Origin: Massilia forsythiae
GTDB lineage: Bacteria > Pseudomonadota > Gammaproteobacteria > Burkholderiales > Burkholderiaceae_D
Direction: 5' to 3'
Length of the DNA: 64,000 nt
Assembly: GCF_012849555.1 (NCBI RefSeq)
Contig: NZ_CP051685.1
Span: 2,480,001-2,544,000 of the forward strand
Under the pieces are notes generated by a model, which saw only the letters and a program-made list of their open reading frames with translations, did no database searches and had not been told where the DNA came from. Position numbers and translations under genes: made by a program. Within the stretch, counting starts at the first letter, position 1. Every line of letters begins with the position of its first letter. Of this stretch, positions 37,358-47,610 are shown one piece after another.

Positions 37358-39988
37358 ATGATTTCGCCGTCGGACATACGCCGCGCGCGCATCCTGGTCG
37401 TCGACGACGAACCGGTCAACGTGCAGCTGCTCGAGTTCCTGCTCAAGAGCAGCGGCTACGAGCAGGTGTCCAGCACGACCGACCCGCGCGAAGTGGCCCC
37501 GCTGCACGCGCAGCACCGCTACGACCTGATCATCCTCGACCTGCAGATGCCGCACATGGACGGCTTCCAGGTGATGGAGGCGCTGAAACCGATGGAGCGC
37601 GAGTCGTGGCTGCCGGTGCTGGTGGTGACGGCCGAGCCGGACAAGAAGCTGGCGGCGCTGGAGGCGGGCGCGCGCGACTTCATCGGCAAGCCGTTCGACA
37701 CGGTCGAGGTGCTCACGCGCATCCGCAACCTGCTCGAGGTGCGCCTGCTGCACCGCGAATCGCGCGAGCACGGCGCGCGCATGGAAAAAAAGGTGCAGGA
37801 GCGCACCGCCGAGCTGCAGCGCTTCCGCGGCGCCATGGACGCGACGTCCGACGCCATCTTCCTGGTCGATGCCGCCACCATGGCGATGATCGACGTCAGC
37901 GACGGCGCCTGCCGCATGCTCGGGTTTTCGCGCGACGCGCTGCTGCGCATCGACCCGGTGGCGCTGGGCCTGGCCGAGCGCGGACAGCTGGAGCGCTATG
38001 CCGGCCAGGGCGTGGCCGGGCACGAACACGAGCACGGTCCCGGGTTCGAGCACGGTCAAGACTTCGAGCACGGTAAAGAGTTCGAGCACGATATCGCCGA
38101 GACCGAGATGATGTGCGGCGACGGCCAGGGCACGGTGCCGGTGGAGATCAGCTGGCAGCGCCAGCCCGGCATGCACATGCTGATCGCAGTGGCGCGCGAC
38201 ATCACCGAACGGCTGCAGGCGGCCCAGCGCCTGAAGGACGTGTCCAACTACGACAGCCTGACCGGCCTGCCGAACCGCACGCTGTTCTTCCAGACCCTGC
38301 GCGACGCCATCGAGCTGGCGCAGGACAAGAACTGGCGCATCGGGGTGCTGTTCATCACGCTCGACCGTTTTAAAGTGGTCAACGATTCGCTCGGGCCGTC
38401 GCTGGGCGACGAACTGCTGCGCCAGTTCAGCACGCGCCTGGTGCGCTGCGTGCGCCTGCGCGACCGGGTCGGCCGGCTCGGCGGCGACGAGTTCGCGCTG
38501 ATCCTGATCATGTCCCGCGAGCAGCAGGAAGGCGAGGCGGTGGCGCTGGCCAACGAGGTGCGCGAAGCGCTGCGCACGCCGTTCGACCTGTACGGCAAGC
38601 AGGCGCTGCTGACTGCCAGCATCGGCATCGCCATGTATCCGGACGACGCGGTCGACCCCGGTACGCTGGTGAAGTATGCCGACGTGGCGATGGTGCGCGC
38701 CAAGGAGGCCGGGCGCGACGGCTACCGCTTCTTCACCGCCGGCATGAACGTGCAGGTGCTGGCGCGCCTCGACCTGGAACTGGCGCTGCGCTCGGCCCTG
38801 GACGAACGGCAGTTCGAGCTGCACTACCAGCCCAAGATGGACCTGAACACCGGCCGCATCGGCGGCGTGGAAGCGCTGCTGCGCTGGCGCCGTCCCGCCT
38901 TCGGCCTGGTCTACCCGGCCGAATTCGTGCCGCTGATGGAAGACACCGGCATGGTGGTGCGGGTCGGTTCCTGGATCATCGACGAGGCCTGCCGCCAGAT
39001 CGCGGCCTGGAGCGCGGACGGGGTGCGCGACCTGCGCGTGGCGGTCAACGTCTCCAGCCGCCAGTTCGCCGAGGGCGACCTGGAAGGCGACATCCGCGCC
39101 GCGCTGGCGCGCCACGGCGTCGACCCGGGCCTGCTGGAACTGGAGCTGACCGAAAGCGCGCTGATGTCGAACTTCGAGCACACCATCGAGGTGCTGGAAA
39201 GCCTGAAGGCACTCGGCATCCGCATCGCCATCGACGACTTCGGCACCGGCTACTCCAGCCTGGCCTACCTGAAGCGCTTCCCGATCGACAAGCTCAAGAT
39301 CGACATCGCCTTCGTGCGCGACATCACCACCAACCCGGACGACGCGGCCATCGCGCTGGCCATCATCAGCATGGCGCACAGCCTGCACATGCAGGTGATC
39401 GCCGAAGGCGTGGAATCGCGCGCCCAGATGGCGCTGCTGCGGCGCCACCGCTGCGACGAGGTGCAGGGTTTCCATATCGCGCGCGCGCTGCCGGCCGACG
39501 AATTGATGCGGCTGGTGCTGGAAAACCGCAGCCAGCCGAGCCGGCCGGCCACGGACGAGCGCAACCTGCAGACCTTGCTGGTCGTGGACGACGACGTCAA
39601 CGTGCTGGCGGCGCTGTACCGCCTGTTCCGGCGCGACAACTACCGGGTGCTGACGGCGGCGTCGACCGCGGAAGGATTCGAGCTGCTGGCGCTGCACCCG
39701 GTGCAGGTGATCCTGTGCGACCAGCGCATGCCGGTGATGAACGGCACCGAATTCCTGAGCAAGGTGAAGGAGATGTATCCGGACACGATCCGCATCATCC
39801 TGTCCGGCTACACCGGCGTCGAGACCGTGCTGGATTCGATCAACCGCGGCGCCATCTACCGTTTCTATACGAAACCGTGGAACGACACCGAGCTGCGCGA
39901 CAACGTGCGCCTGGCGTTCCGCGAGTACTGGCTGACGCACGGGCCGTACGACGACCGCAAGGCGCCGCGCGACGAAGAGGCCGCGTAA
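37358..39988 (+). CDS. REC-PAS-GGDEF-EAL-REC cyclic di-GMP protein
   Basis: Predicted dual c-di-GMP enzyme under phosphorelay control. The 876-aa protein has REC1 (residues 5-125, phospho-Asp in LIILDLQMPHMDG), a coiled coil, a PAS region, GGDEF (motif at 375-379, intact), EAL (motif at 505-507 in EALLRWRRP, with ELTESALM and DDFGTGYSSL), and REC2 (750-870, LCDQRMPVMNG). Both catalytic motifs look complete, so either synthesis or breakdown is possible. The PAS part carries an 18-base tandem repeat (38030-38095). Paired with the hybrid kinase 17 bases upstream. Confidence 0.93.
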   Translation: MISPSDIRRARILVVDDEPVNVQLLEFLLKSSGYEQVSSTTDPREVAPLHAQHRYDLIILDLQMPHMDGFQVMEALKPMERESWLPVLVVTAEPDKKLAALEAGARDFIGKPFDTVEVLTRIRNLLEVRLLHRESREHGARMEKKVQERTAELQRFRGAMDATSDAIFLVDAATMAMIDVSDGACRMLGFSRDALLRIDPVALGLAERGQLERYAGQGVAGHEHEHGPGFEHGQDFEHGKEFEHDIAETEMMCGDGQGTVPVEISWQRQPGMHMLIAVARDITERLQAAQRLKDVSNYDSLTGLPNRTLFFQTLRDAIELAQDKNWRIGVLFITLDRFKVVNDSLGPSLGDELLRQFSTRLVRCVRLRDRVGRLGGDEFALILIMSREQQEGEAVALANEVREALRTPFDLYGKQALLTASIGIAMYPDDAVDPGTLVKYADVAMVRAKEAGRDGYRFFTAGMNVQVLARLDLELALRSALDERQFELHYQPKMDLNTGRIGGVEALLRWRRPAFGLVYPAEFVPLMEDTGMVVRVGSWIIDEACRQIAAWSADGVRDLRVAVNVSSRQFAEGDLEGDIRAALARHGVDPGLLELELTESALMSNFEHTIEVLESLKALGIRIAIDDFGTGYSSLAYLKRFPIDKLKIDIAFVRDITTNPDDAAIALAIISMAHSLHMQVIAEGVESRAQMALLRRHRCDEVQGFHIARALPADELMRLVLENRSQPSRPATDERNLQTLLVVDDDVNVLAALYRLFRRDNYRVLTAASTAEGFELLALHPVQVILCDQRMPVMNGTEFLSKVKEMYPDTIRIILSGYTGVETVLDSINRGAIYRFYTKPWNDTELRDNVRLAFREYWLTHGPYDDRKAPRDEEAA
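38030..38095 (+). repeat. In-frame 18-base tandem repeat in the PAS region
   Basis: Three full units and a partial one of an 18-base sequence starting GAGCACGGT and ending in TTC (38030, 38048, 38066, partial at 38084), encoding EHGPGF, EHGQDF, EHGKEF and EHDI. They lengthen a loop of the PAS domain of the c-di-GMP protein with His and acidic residues. The count of units is likely to vary between strains by slippage. Confidence 0.85.
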
Positions 39989-40006
39989 ATACGTGGATGG
40001 TGGACC

Positions 40007-40996
40007 CTACGCGAAATGGTCCCACCCGCGCAGGCCGAGGTCGAGCGGCGCGCCGTCCGCATCTACCAGCGCCAGCCCCGGCTGCGCCGCGATGCGCCCG
40101 ACCCGCGTCACCGGCGTAGCGCACGCCGCGCCGGCCGCCAGGACGGCATCGCGGCCGGCGACCGGCGCGGTGAAGCACAATTCGTAATCGTCGCCGCCGG
40201 CCGCCGTGAAGCGCCGCCGCAGCGCGCGCGGCTGGCGCGCCAGCGCCGGGCCGGCCGGCAGGGCGTCGACGTCGAGCACGGCGCCGACCCGCGACGCCGC
40301 CAGGATATGCCCGAGGTCGCCCACCAGCCCGTCCGAGATGTCGAGCGCCGCGCGCGCCAGCGCGCCTTCGGCCAGCAGCCGTCCCAGCGCCACGCGCGGC
40401 GTGGGCGCATGCAGGCGCCGCGCCGCCAGCGCGCCGTGGGCGGCGTCGAGCGCGGCGCGGTCGATCCCGGCTTCGTCGCGGCAAGCGGCCAGCGCCAGGC
40501 GCGCATCGCCCAGCGTGCCGGAAATCCAGATGTCGTCGCCGGGACGGGCGCCGTCGCGCCGCAGCGCGCGGCCGGGCGCGACTTCGCCGAAGATGGTGAT
40601 GCAGACGTTCAGCGGTCCCCTGGTGGTGTCGCCGCCCACCAGTTCGCAGCCGTGTTCGTCGGCCAGCGCGAACAGCCCGCGCGAAAAACCGTCCAGCCAG
40701 GCCGGATCGGCGCCCGGCAGCGCCAGCGCCAGCGTGAAGCCGAGTGGCGCCGCGCCCATCGCCGCCAGGTCGGACAGGTTCACCGCCAGCGATTTATGCC
40801 CGAGCAGGAACGGATCGGCGCCGGCGAAGAAATGGCGGTCCTCGACCAGCATGTCGGACGATACCGCCAGCAGTTTGCCGGGCGTGGGAGCGAGCAGGGC
40901 GCAGTCGTCACCGATGCCGAGGACGGTGCGGCTGCCGGGAGCGGCGGGACGGTCACGCTTGAAATAGCGTTTGATGAGGTCGAATTCGGAGAGCAT
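40007..40996 (-). CDS. thiL: Thiamine-monophosphate kinase
   Basis: Phosphorylates thiamine monophosphate to thiamine pyrophosphate with ATP. From ATG at 40996 (MLSEFDLIKRYF, the usual start) the 329-aa protein shows LGIGDDCALL, SSDMLVEDRHFF, KSLAVNLSDLAAMGA, GGDTTRGPLNVCITIFGEV, and LDISDGLVGDLGHIL. The longer frame from 41110 reads through the SemiSWEET gene in a wrong frame. Converges on the c-di-GMP gene 18 bases away. Confidence 0.95.
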   Translation of the reverse strand: MLSEFDLIKRYFKRDRPAAPGSRTVLGIGDDCALLAPTPGKLLAVSSDMLVEDRHFFAGADPFLLGHKSLAVNLSDLAAMGAAPLGFTLALALPGADPAWLDGFSRGLFALADEHGCELVGGDTTRGPLNVCITIFGEVAPGRALRRDGARPGDDIWISGTLGDARLALAACRDEAGIDRAALDAAHGALAARRLHAPTPRVALGRLLAEGALARAALDISDGLVGDLGHILAASRVGAVLDVDALPAGPALARQPRALRRRFTAAGGDDYELCFTAPVAGRDAVLAAGAACATPVTRVGRIAAQPGLALVDADGAPLDLGLRGWDHFA

Positions 40997-41051
40997 GCCG
41001 CGATTGTAAGCCGGACGGATGCCGCACCGGCAAGCGGATGCCTTCCCCGGC

Positions 41052-41366
41052 TCAGGATGCCTGGCCGGCGTTGCCCAGCGCTGCGCGCGCGGCCGCACGC
41101 GCCGGCGCATGGTCGAAGCGCCATTTCATCACCAGCACCGATGCCGCCAGTACCAGCGTGCAGGCATTGTTGATGGCCACCGGCCAGGCGTGGATGATCA
41201 GGCCGTAGCACAGCCACAGGAATACGCCGAAACAGAACGCCAGGTACATGCCGAGCGATATGCCTTGCGCCGAGCGCTGGCGCCACACCATGATTACCTG
41301 GGGAATGAAGGCGGCGGTGGTGCACAGGCCCGCCAGGTAGCCCATCAGTTCGATGACATGTTGCAT
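41052..41366 (-). CDS. SemiSWEET-family small sugar transporter
   Basis: Three-helix membrane protein that dimerises to form a sugar pore. Seen: GYLAGLCTTAAFIPQVIMVW with the PQ motif, RSAQGISLGMYLAF, and a third helix AINNACTLVLAASVLVMKW. ATG at 41366 (MQHVIELMGYLAG) has AGGGGG eight bases upstream, so it is preferred over ATG 41384. The product is 104 aa. thiL follows on the same strand after 55 bases. Confidence 0.88.
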   Translation of the reverse strand: MQHVIELMGYLAGLCTTAAFIPQVIMVWRQRSAQGISLGMYLAFCFGVFLWLCYGLIIHAWPVAINNACTLVLAASVLVMKWRFDHAPARAAARAALGNAGQAS

Positions 41367-41444
41367 GTGCAACCCCCTTTTCATGACTTGCTGTTGGACA
41401 TGCGCCGGATGCGGTGCTTTTGCAATACGGCGCCAGGGAAAGGT

Positions 41445-41470
41445 TATAATAAATCACACCGGTTGATTTA
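41445..41470 (+). promoter_or_regulatory. TATAAT box overlapped by an operator-like palindrome, ROK gene
   Basis: A perfect -10 hexamer TATAAT at 41445-41450 is followed at once by TAAATCA (41450-41456), a single C, ACCGGT, and TGATTTA (41464-41470). Without the extra C this would be a 20-base perfect palindrome. It covers the expected transcription start, the usual place for a repressor operator. The best -35 candidate, TTGCAA at 41420-41425, is 19 bases away. It lies 73 bases before the ROK regulator start. Confidence 0.6.
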
Positions 41471-41542
41471 ATCAAGCGTGTTCCGGTCGATCGTGCGTGC
41501 AACACGCAGCGATCCGTCCCCAACGACGATCAAAGCGAGCCC

Positions 41543-42826
41543 ATGTCCCTGTTTCCTGCGCCATCCGACGCCACCCCGAATGCCCTGTCCGGTTCCAACC
41601 AGGTCGGCGTACGCGAATTCAACGAGCGCATCCTGCTGCACGCCATCCGCGTGCATGGCAGCCTGCCCAAGGCCGAACTGGCGCGCCTGACCCGCCTGAG
41701 CACGCAGGCGGTGTCGGTGATCGTCGAACGCTTGCTGGAAGAGGGCATGGTGCAGCGCCTGGCGGCGCGCCGCGGCGCGGTCGGCCAGCCGTCGCGTCCG
41801 ATCGCGCTGCGGCCGGATGCGGCGTATGCGCTCGGCGTGGCGATCGGCCGGCGCCGGCTGGACGTGCTGCTGCTCGACTTCGGCGGGGCGCCGCGCTGGC
41901 GTGGCGGCGTCGACTATGCGAGCCCGCGGGTGGAAGCGGTGTTCGCGGCCATCGGCGCGCAGCTGGGCCGGGTGCACGCCTTCCTGGGCGAAGCGGACGC
42001 GCGCCGCATCGCCGGCGTCGGCCTGGCGGCGCCGCTGTCGTTCGGCGGCTGGCGCGAGCAGCTGCAGATGGCGGCGCAGGATGCGGATGCCTGGGCGCGC
42101 ACCGACCTGCGCCAGCGCCTGCAGGACATGACGCCGCTGCCGGTGAGCTTCGCCAAGGACACCGCCGCCGCCGGCATGGCCGAACTGGCGACGGGACGCG
42201 GACGCGGCCTGCGCACTTACCTGTACGTGTTCGTCGACACCCTGGTCGGCGGCAGCCTGGTGATCGACGGCCAGCCGCACGGCGGCCTGCACGGCAATGC
42301 CGGCGCGCTGGCGTCGCTGCCGCTGGGGCTGCACGGCGCGTCCGGCGGACCCGGCCTGGGCGCCGGGGCGGACGGCAGGGTCGGCCAGTTGCTGGAAGCG
42401 GCTTCGCTGCTGGCGCTGGAAGGCATGCTGCTCGATGCCGGCCTGGCCGCGTTCGACTGCATGGACGAGCGCCTGCCGGGCGGCCCGGCGGCCGAGGTGG
42501 TGCGGCGCTGGATCGCGCGCGCCGCCGACGCGCTCGCGTACGCGGCCTGCAGCGCGGCCTGCCTGCTCGACCTGGAGGGCGTGGTGGTGGACGGGGCGCT
42601 CGGGCGCACGCTGCTGCACGAGCTGCTGCAGGCCACGCAGGCGGCGCTGGAGCGCTACGGCTGGCAGGGCGTGGCGCGTCCGCGCCTGCACGCCGGCGAA
42701 GCCGGCGCCGACGCCAAGGCGACCGGCGCCGCCTGGCTGCCCCTGCACGCCCACTTCGCCCCCGCGCACGGCCTGTTCCTGAAAGCGGCCGTGCCGGGCG
42801 CGCGGGCCGTCGGTAAAAATACGTAG
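41543..42826 (+). CDS. ROK-family transcriptional regulator
   Basis: Sugar-responsive repressor of the ROK (NagC/XylR) group. The 427-aa protein has an N-terminal winged helix-turn-helix (about residues 25-80, KAELARLTRLSTQAVSVIVE) and a sugar-kinase-like ROK domain (ALGVAIGRRRLDVLLLDFGG, VGLAAPLSFGG, LVGGSLVIDGQPHGGLHGNA). The usual Cys cluster of the ROK zinc site was not seen. It probably represses itself through the palindrome at 41450-41470, and perhaps the divergent SemiSWEET gene. Confidence 0.9.
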   Translation: MSLFPAPSDATPNALSGSNQVGVREFNERILLHAIRVHGSLPKAELARLTRLSTQAVSVIVERLLEEGMVQRLAARRGAVGQPSRPIALRPDAAYALGVAIGRRRLDVLLLDFGGAPRWRGGVDYASPRVEAVFAAIGAQLGRVHAFLGEADARRIAGVGLAAPLSFGGWREQLQMAAQDADAWARTDLRQRLQDMTPLPVSFAKDTAAAGMAELATGRGRGLRTYLYVFVDTLVGGSLVIDGQPHGGLHGNAGALASLPLGLHGASGGPGLGAGADGRVGQLLEAASLLALEGMLLDAGLAAFDCMDERLPGGPAAEVVRRWIARAADALAYAACSAACLLDLEGVVVDGALGRTLLHELLQATQAALERYGWQGVARPRLHAGEAGADAKATGAAWLPLHAHFAPAHGLFLKAAVPGARAVGKNT

Positions 42827-42889
42827 GGGGTGCGGCGAACCACTCTGCTAGAATCGTAAGCCCCCAGTGAGACAGGAAGGCAGCACAGC

Positions 42890-45202
42890 ATGGATTCGTC
42901 AACCGATAAAAAAGAAGAACTCCGCCAGCAACTGCGTGCCGCGGCACTCGAATACCACCAGTTTCCCAGCCCCGGCAAGATCGCCGTCACCCCGACCAAG
43001 TCCGTGCTCAACCAGCGCGACCTGGCGCTGGCCTACTCTCCCGGCGTCGCCGCGCCCTGCGAGGAAATCGTCAAGGACCCGTCCACCGCGTACAAATACA
43101 CGGCGCGCGGCAACCTGGTGGCGGTGATCTCGAACGGCACCGCGGTACTCGGCCTGGGCAATATCGGCCCGCTGGCGTCCAAGCCGGTCATGGAAGGCAA
43201 GGGCGTGCTGTTCAAGAAGTTCGCCGGTATCGACGTGTTCGACATCGAGATCAACGAGACCGATCCGGACAAGCTGATCGAGGTGATCGCCGCGCTCGAG
43301 CCGACCTTCGGCGGCGTCAACCTGGAAGACATCAAGGCGCCCGAGTGCTTCTACATCGAGCGCAAGCTGCGCGAGCGCATGAAGATCCCGGTCTTCCACG
43401 ACGACCAGCACGGCACCGCGATCATCGTCGGCGCCGCCATCCTGAACGGCCTGAAGGTGGTCGGCAAGGACCTCAAGGCGTGCAAGCTGGTGGTGTCGGG
43501 CGCCGGCGCGGCCGCGCTGGCCTGCCTCGACCTGATCGTCGACCTCGGCTTCCCGATCGAGAACATCTACGTCACCGACCTGGCCGGCGTGGTCTACCAG
43601 GGCCGCACCGAGCTGATGGACCCGGACAAGGAACGCTTCGCCCAGGACACGCCGCACCGCTCGCTGCGCGAGGTGATCCCCGGCGCCGACATCTTCCTCG
43701 GCCTGTCCGCCGGCGGCGTGCTCAAGCCCGAGATGGTGGCCGACATGGCGCCGAATCCGCTGATCCTGGCGCTGGCCAACCCGAATCCGGAAATCCTGCC
43801 GGAAGATGCGAAAGCGGTGCGCAGCGACGCCATCATCGCCACCGGCCGTTCGGACTATCCGAACCAGGTCAACAACGTGCTGTGCTTCCCCTACATGTTC
43901 CGCGGCGCGCTCGACTGCGGCGCCACCACCATCACGCGCGAGATGGAAATCGCGGTGGTGCACGCGATCGCCGACCTGGCGCACGCCGAGCAATCCGACA
44001 TCGTGGCCTCGGCCTACGGCATCTCGAACCTGTCGTTCGGGCCGGAATACCTGATCCCGATGCCGTTCGACCCGCGCCTGCTGACCCACATCGCGCCGGC
44101 GGTGGCCAAGGCCGCCATGATCGGGGGCGTGGCGACCCGGCCGATCGCCGACCTGGCCGCCTACGCCGAGAGCCTGCAGCAGTTCGTGTACCGCAGCGGC
44201 AGCTTCATGAAGCCGCTGTTCCAAGTGGCCAAGGACACGCCGCCCGAACTCAAGCGCATCGTCTACGCCGAGGGCGAGGAAGAACGCGTACTGCGCGCGG
44301 TGCAGGTGGTGGTCGACGAAAAGCTGGCGCGCCCGATCCTTGTCGGCCGGCCGGCCGTGCTGCAGCAGCGCATCGAGAAGTTCGGCCTGCGCCTGAAACT
44401 GGGCGAGCACTTCGACGTGATCAACCCGGACTTCGACGAGCGCTACCGCGACTACTGGCAGAGCTACCACCAGATGGTGATGCGCAAGGGCATCACCGTC
44501 GACCTGGCCAAGCTGGCCATGCGCCGCCGCCATACCCTGATCGGCGCGATGATGATCCACAAGGGCGACGCCGACGGCATGATCTGCGGCACCTACGGCA
44601 CCACGCAGGTGCACCTGGAATACATCGACCAGGTGCTGGGCAAGCGCGCCGGCAGCAACGTGTACGCGGCGATGAACTTCGTCATCACCCAGGAACGCCA
44701 GCTGGCGATGGTCGACACCCACGTCAACGAAAACCCGAGCGCGGAGCAGCTGGCCGAGATCACCATCATGGCGGCCGAGGAGCTGGAACGCTTCGGCATC
44801 ACCCCGCGCGCGGCACTGCTGTCGCACTCCAACTTCGGCACCTCGAACAGCGAGTCGGCCCGCAAGATGCGCGCCGCGCTGGCCCTGGTGCAGCAAAAGG
44901 CGCCGGAGCTGGAAGTCGACGGCGAGATGCACGGCGACGCCGCGCTCGATTCGAAGATCCGCAACAAGCTGATGCCGCAGTCGACGCTGAAGGGCGACGC
45001 CAACCTGCTGGTGATGCCGAACATCGAGTCGGCCAACATCGCCTACAACCTGCTCAAGACCGCCGCCGGCAACGGCATCGCGGTGGGTCCGGTGCTGCTC
45101 GGCTGCGCGCGTCCGGTGCACATCCTGACGCCGTCGGCGACGGTGCGCCGCATCGTCAACATGACCGCGTTGTGCGTGGTGGACGCCGTGTCCGCGCGTT
45201 GA
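42890..45202 (+). CDS. maeB: NADP-dependent malic enzyme with phosphotransacetylase-like domain
   Basis: Decarboxylates malate to pyruvate, making NADPH and CO2. The 770-aa length is that of MaeB-type fusions: a catalytic malic-enzyme half ([50 protein letters not shown]) and, from about residue 430, a phosphotransacetylase-like half ([27 protein letters not shown]) that in relatives is regulatory and binds acetyl-CoA. GGAAGG precedes the ATG; a TAGAAT hexamer lies at 42849-42854. A strong terminator follows. Confidence 0.96.
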   Translation: MDSSTDKKEELRQQLRAAALEYHQFPSPGKIAVTPTKSVLNQRDLALAYSPGVAAPCEEIVKDPSTAYKYTARGNLVAVISNGTAVLGLGNIGPLASKPVMEGKGVLFKKFAGIDVFDIEINETDPDKLIEVIAALEPTFGGVNLEDIKAPECFYIERKLRERMKIPVFHDDQHGTAIIVGAAILNGLKVVGKDLKACKLVVSGAGAAALACLDLIVDLGFPIENIYVTDLAGVVYQGRTELMDPDKERFAQDTPHRSLREVIPGADIFLGLSAGGVLKPEMVADMAPNPLILALANPNPEILPEDAKAVRSDAIIATGRSDYPNQVNNVLCFPYMFRGALDCGATTITREMEIAVVHAIADLAHAEQSDIVASAYGISNLSFGPEYLIPMPFDPRLLTHIAPAVAKAAMIGGVATRPIADLAAYAESLQQFVYRSGSFMKPLFQVAKDTPPELKRIVYAEGEEERVLRAVQVVVDEKLARPILVGRPAVLQQRIEKFGLRLKLGEHFDVINPDFDERYRDYWQSYHQMVMRKGITVDLAKLAMRRRHTLIGAMMIHKGDADGMICGTYGTTQVHLEYIDQVLGKRAGSNVYAAMNFVITQERQLAMVDTHVNENPSAEQLAEITIMAAEELERFGITPRAALLSHSNFGTSNSESARKMRAALALVQQKAPELEVDGEMHGDAALDSKIRNKLMPQSTLKGDANLLVMPNIESANIAYNLLKTAAGNGIAVGPVLLGCARPVHILTPSATVRRIVNMTALCVVDAVSAR

Positions 45203-45229
45203 GCGCCGGTCTGCCCGCACCATGACGCC

Positions 45230-45291
45230 GCCGCGGGCGCGGTGTGCCCGGCCTCCTTGGGGTACGGGTGCGCCGTGCCCGCGGCGTTTTT
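45230..45291 (+). terminator. Rho-independent-type terminator after maeB
   Basis: GCCGCGGGC at 45230-45238 pairs with GCCCGCGGC at 45277-45285, followed by GTTTTT. The loop of about 38 bases is long and may fold further (CGCGG/CCGTG). It ends the maeB transcript. The rest of the 409-base gap to gmd (45292-45611) is AT-richer and should hold the gmd promoter (TACAAT at 45480-45485 as a possible -10); no gene was seen. Confidence 0.7.
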
Positions 45292-45440
45292 CACCTCGGA
45301 TGATTGTCTGCAAACGCAGGAAGTTCCAGACAATTCGTGAAACTGTAAGATAGCTTGAGGCACTCGTAACAAGACGTAATCACACGCTGACGAATCCGCT
45401 TTTCAAGCCATAATGCAAAATCAACCGTTGCATATTTTGA

Positions 45441-46655
<1,215 letters not shown>

Positions 46656-46656
46656 C

Positions 46657-47610
46657 ATGGCGCGCCCGACGGAGGACCGCGCCGGCCACGATGCAGTGCG
46701 CGCAGACACGATGCGCGAAGGCGAGGGCAGGCGCGCGCTGATCACCGGCCTGCGCGGCTTCACCGGCGTCTACATGGCGCGCGAACTCGAAGCCGCCGGC
46801 TACGAGGTGCTCGGCACCGTGATGCCGGGCGACGCGACCGGGCCCGGCGTGTTCGCCGTCGACCTGTGCGACCGCGCGGTGGTGGCCGCCATGGTCGAGC
46901 AGGCGCGCCCGGACGTGGTCGTGCACCTGGCCGGCATCGCCTTCGTCGGCCATGCCGACGCCGAACAGTTCTATCGCGTGAACGTGGCCGGCACCCGCAA
47001 CCTGCTGGAAGCGCTGGCGGCGTGTGCGCACAAGCCGTCCTGCGTGCTGCTGGCCTCGTCCGCCAACATCTACGGCAATGCCCGCGTGGCGCTGATCGAC
47101 GAGGACGTGGCGCCGATGCCGGCCAACGACTACGCCGTCAGCAAGCTGGCCATGGAATACATGGCGCGCCTGTGGATGGACCGCCTGCCGATCGTGATCG
47201 CGCGGCCGTTCAACTATACCGGCGTCGGCCAGGGCGAACAGTTCCTGCTGCCGAAGATCGTGGCGCATTTCCGCCAGGGCGCGCGCCGCATCGAGCTGGG
47301 CAACCTGGCGATCGCACGCGATTTTTCCGACGTGCGCACCGTCGCGCGCAGCTACCGCCGCCTGCTGGCGGCGGCCCCGGCCGGCGGCACCTTCAATATC
47401 TGTTCCGGCCAGTCGCATGCGCTGCAGAGCGTGATCGACATGATGAGCGACATCGCCGGTTATCGTATCGAGGTGCACGTGAACCCGGCCTTCGTGCGCG
47501 CCAACGAGGTGCAGACCCTGGCCGGCAGCAACGCCAGGCTGGCCGCGGCCACCGGCCCGGTCGAGCCGGTGCCGCTGGTCGAGACGCTGCGCTGGATGTA
47601 CCGCGCGTGA
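46657..47610 (+). CDS. rmd: GDP-4-keto-6-deoxy-D-mannose reductase
   Basis: Reduces the Gmd product to GDP-D-rhamnose. The 317-aa SDR protein shows RALITGLRGFTGVYMARELE at the NADP site after about 25 extra N-terminal residues, HLAGIAFVGHADAEQFYRVN, ASSANIYGN and YAVSKLAMEYMARLW with the YxxxK pair. A later start within the first 25 codons is possible (ATG near 46711). Reductase (rather than fucose synthase) is inferred from AHLAGIAFV-type signatures and from the WbpY/WbpZ-like neighbours. GTGA overlap joins it to the next gene. Confidence 0.88.
   Translation: MARPTEDRAGHDAVRADTMREGEGRRALITGLRGFTGVYMARELEAAGYEVLGTVMPGDATGPGVFAVDLCDRAVVAAMVEQARPDVVVHLAGIAFVGHADAEQFYRVNVAGTRNLLEALAACAHKPSCVLLASSANIYGNARVALIDEDVAPMPANDYAVSKLAMEYMARLWMDRLPIVIARPFNYTGVGQGEQFLLPKIVAHFRQGARRIELGNLAIARDFSDVRTVARSYRRLLAAAPAGGTFNICSGQSHALQSVIDMMSDIAGYRIEVHVNPAFVRANEVQTLAGSNARLAAATGPVEPVPLVETLRWMYRA

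Noticed and set aside
42899..45313. Minus-strand open frame of 804 codons opposite maeB
   Set aside because: Translation is His/Arg/Val-rich and without motifs; the maeB protein on the plus strand is complete.
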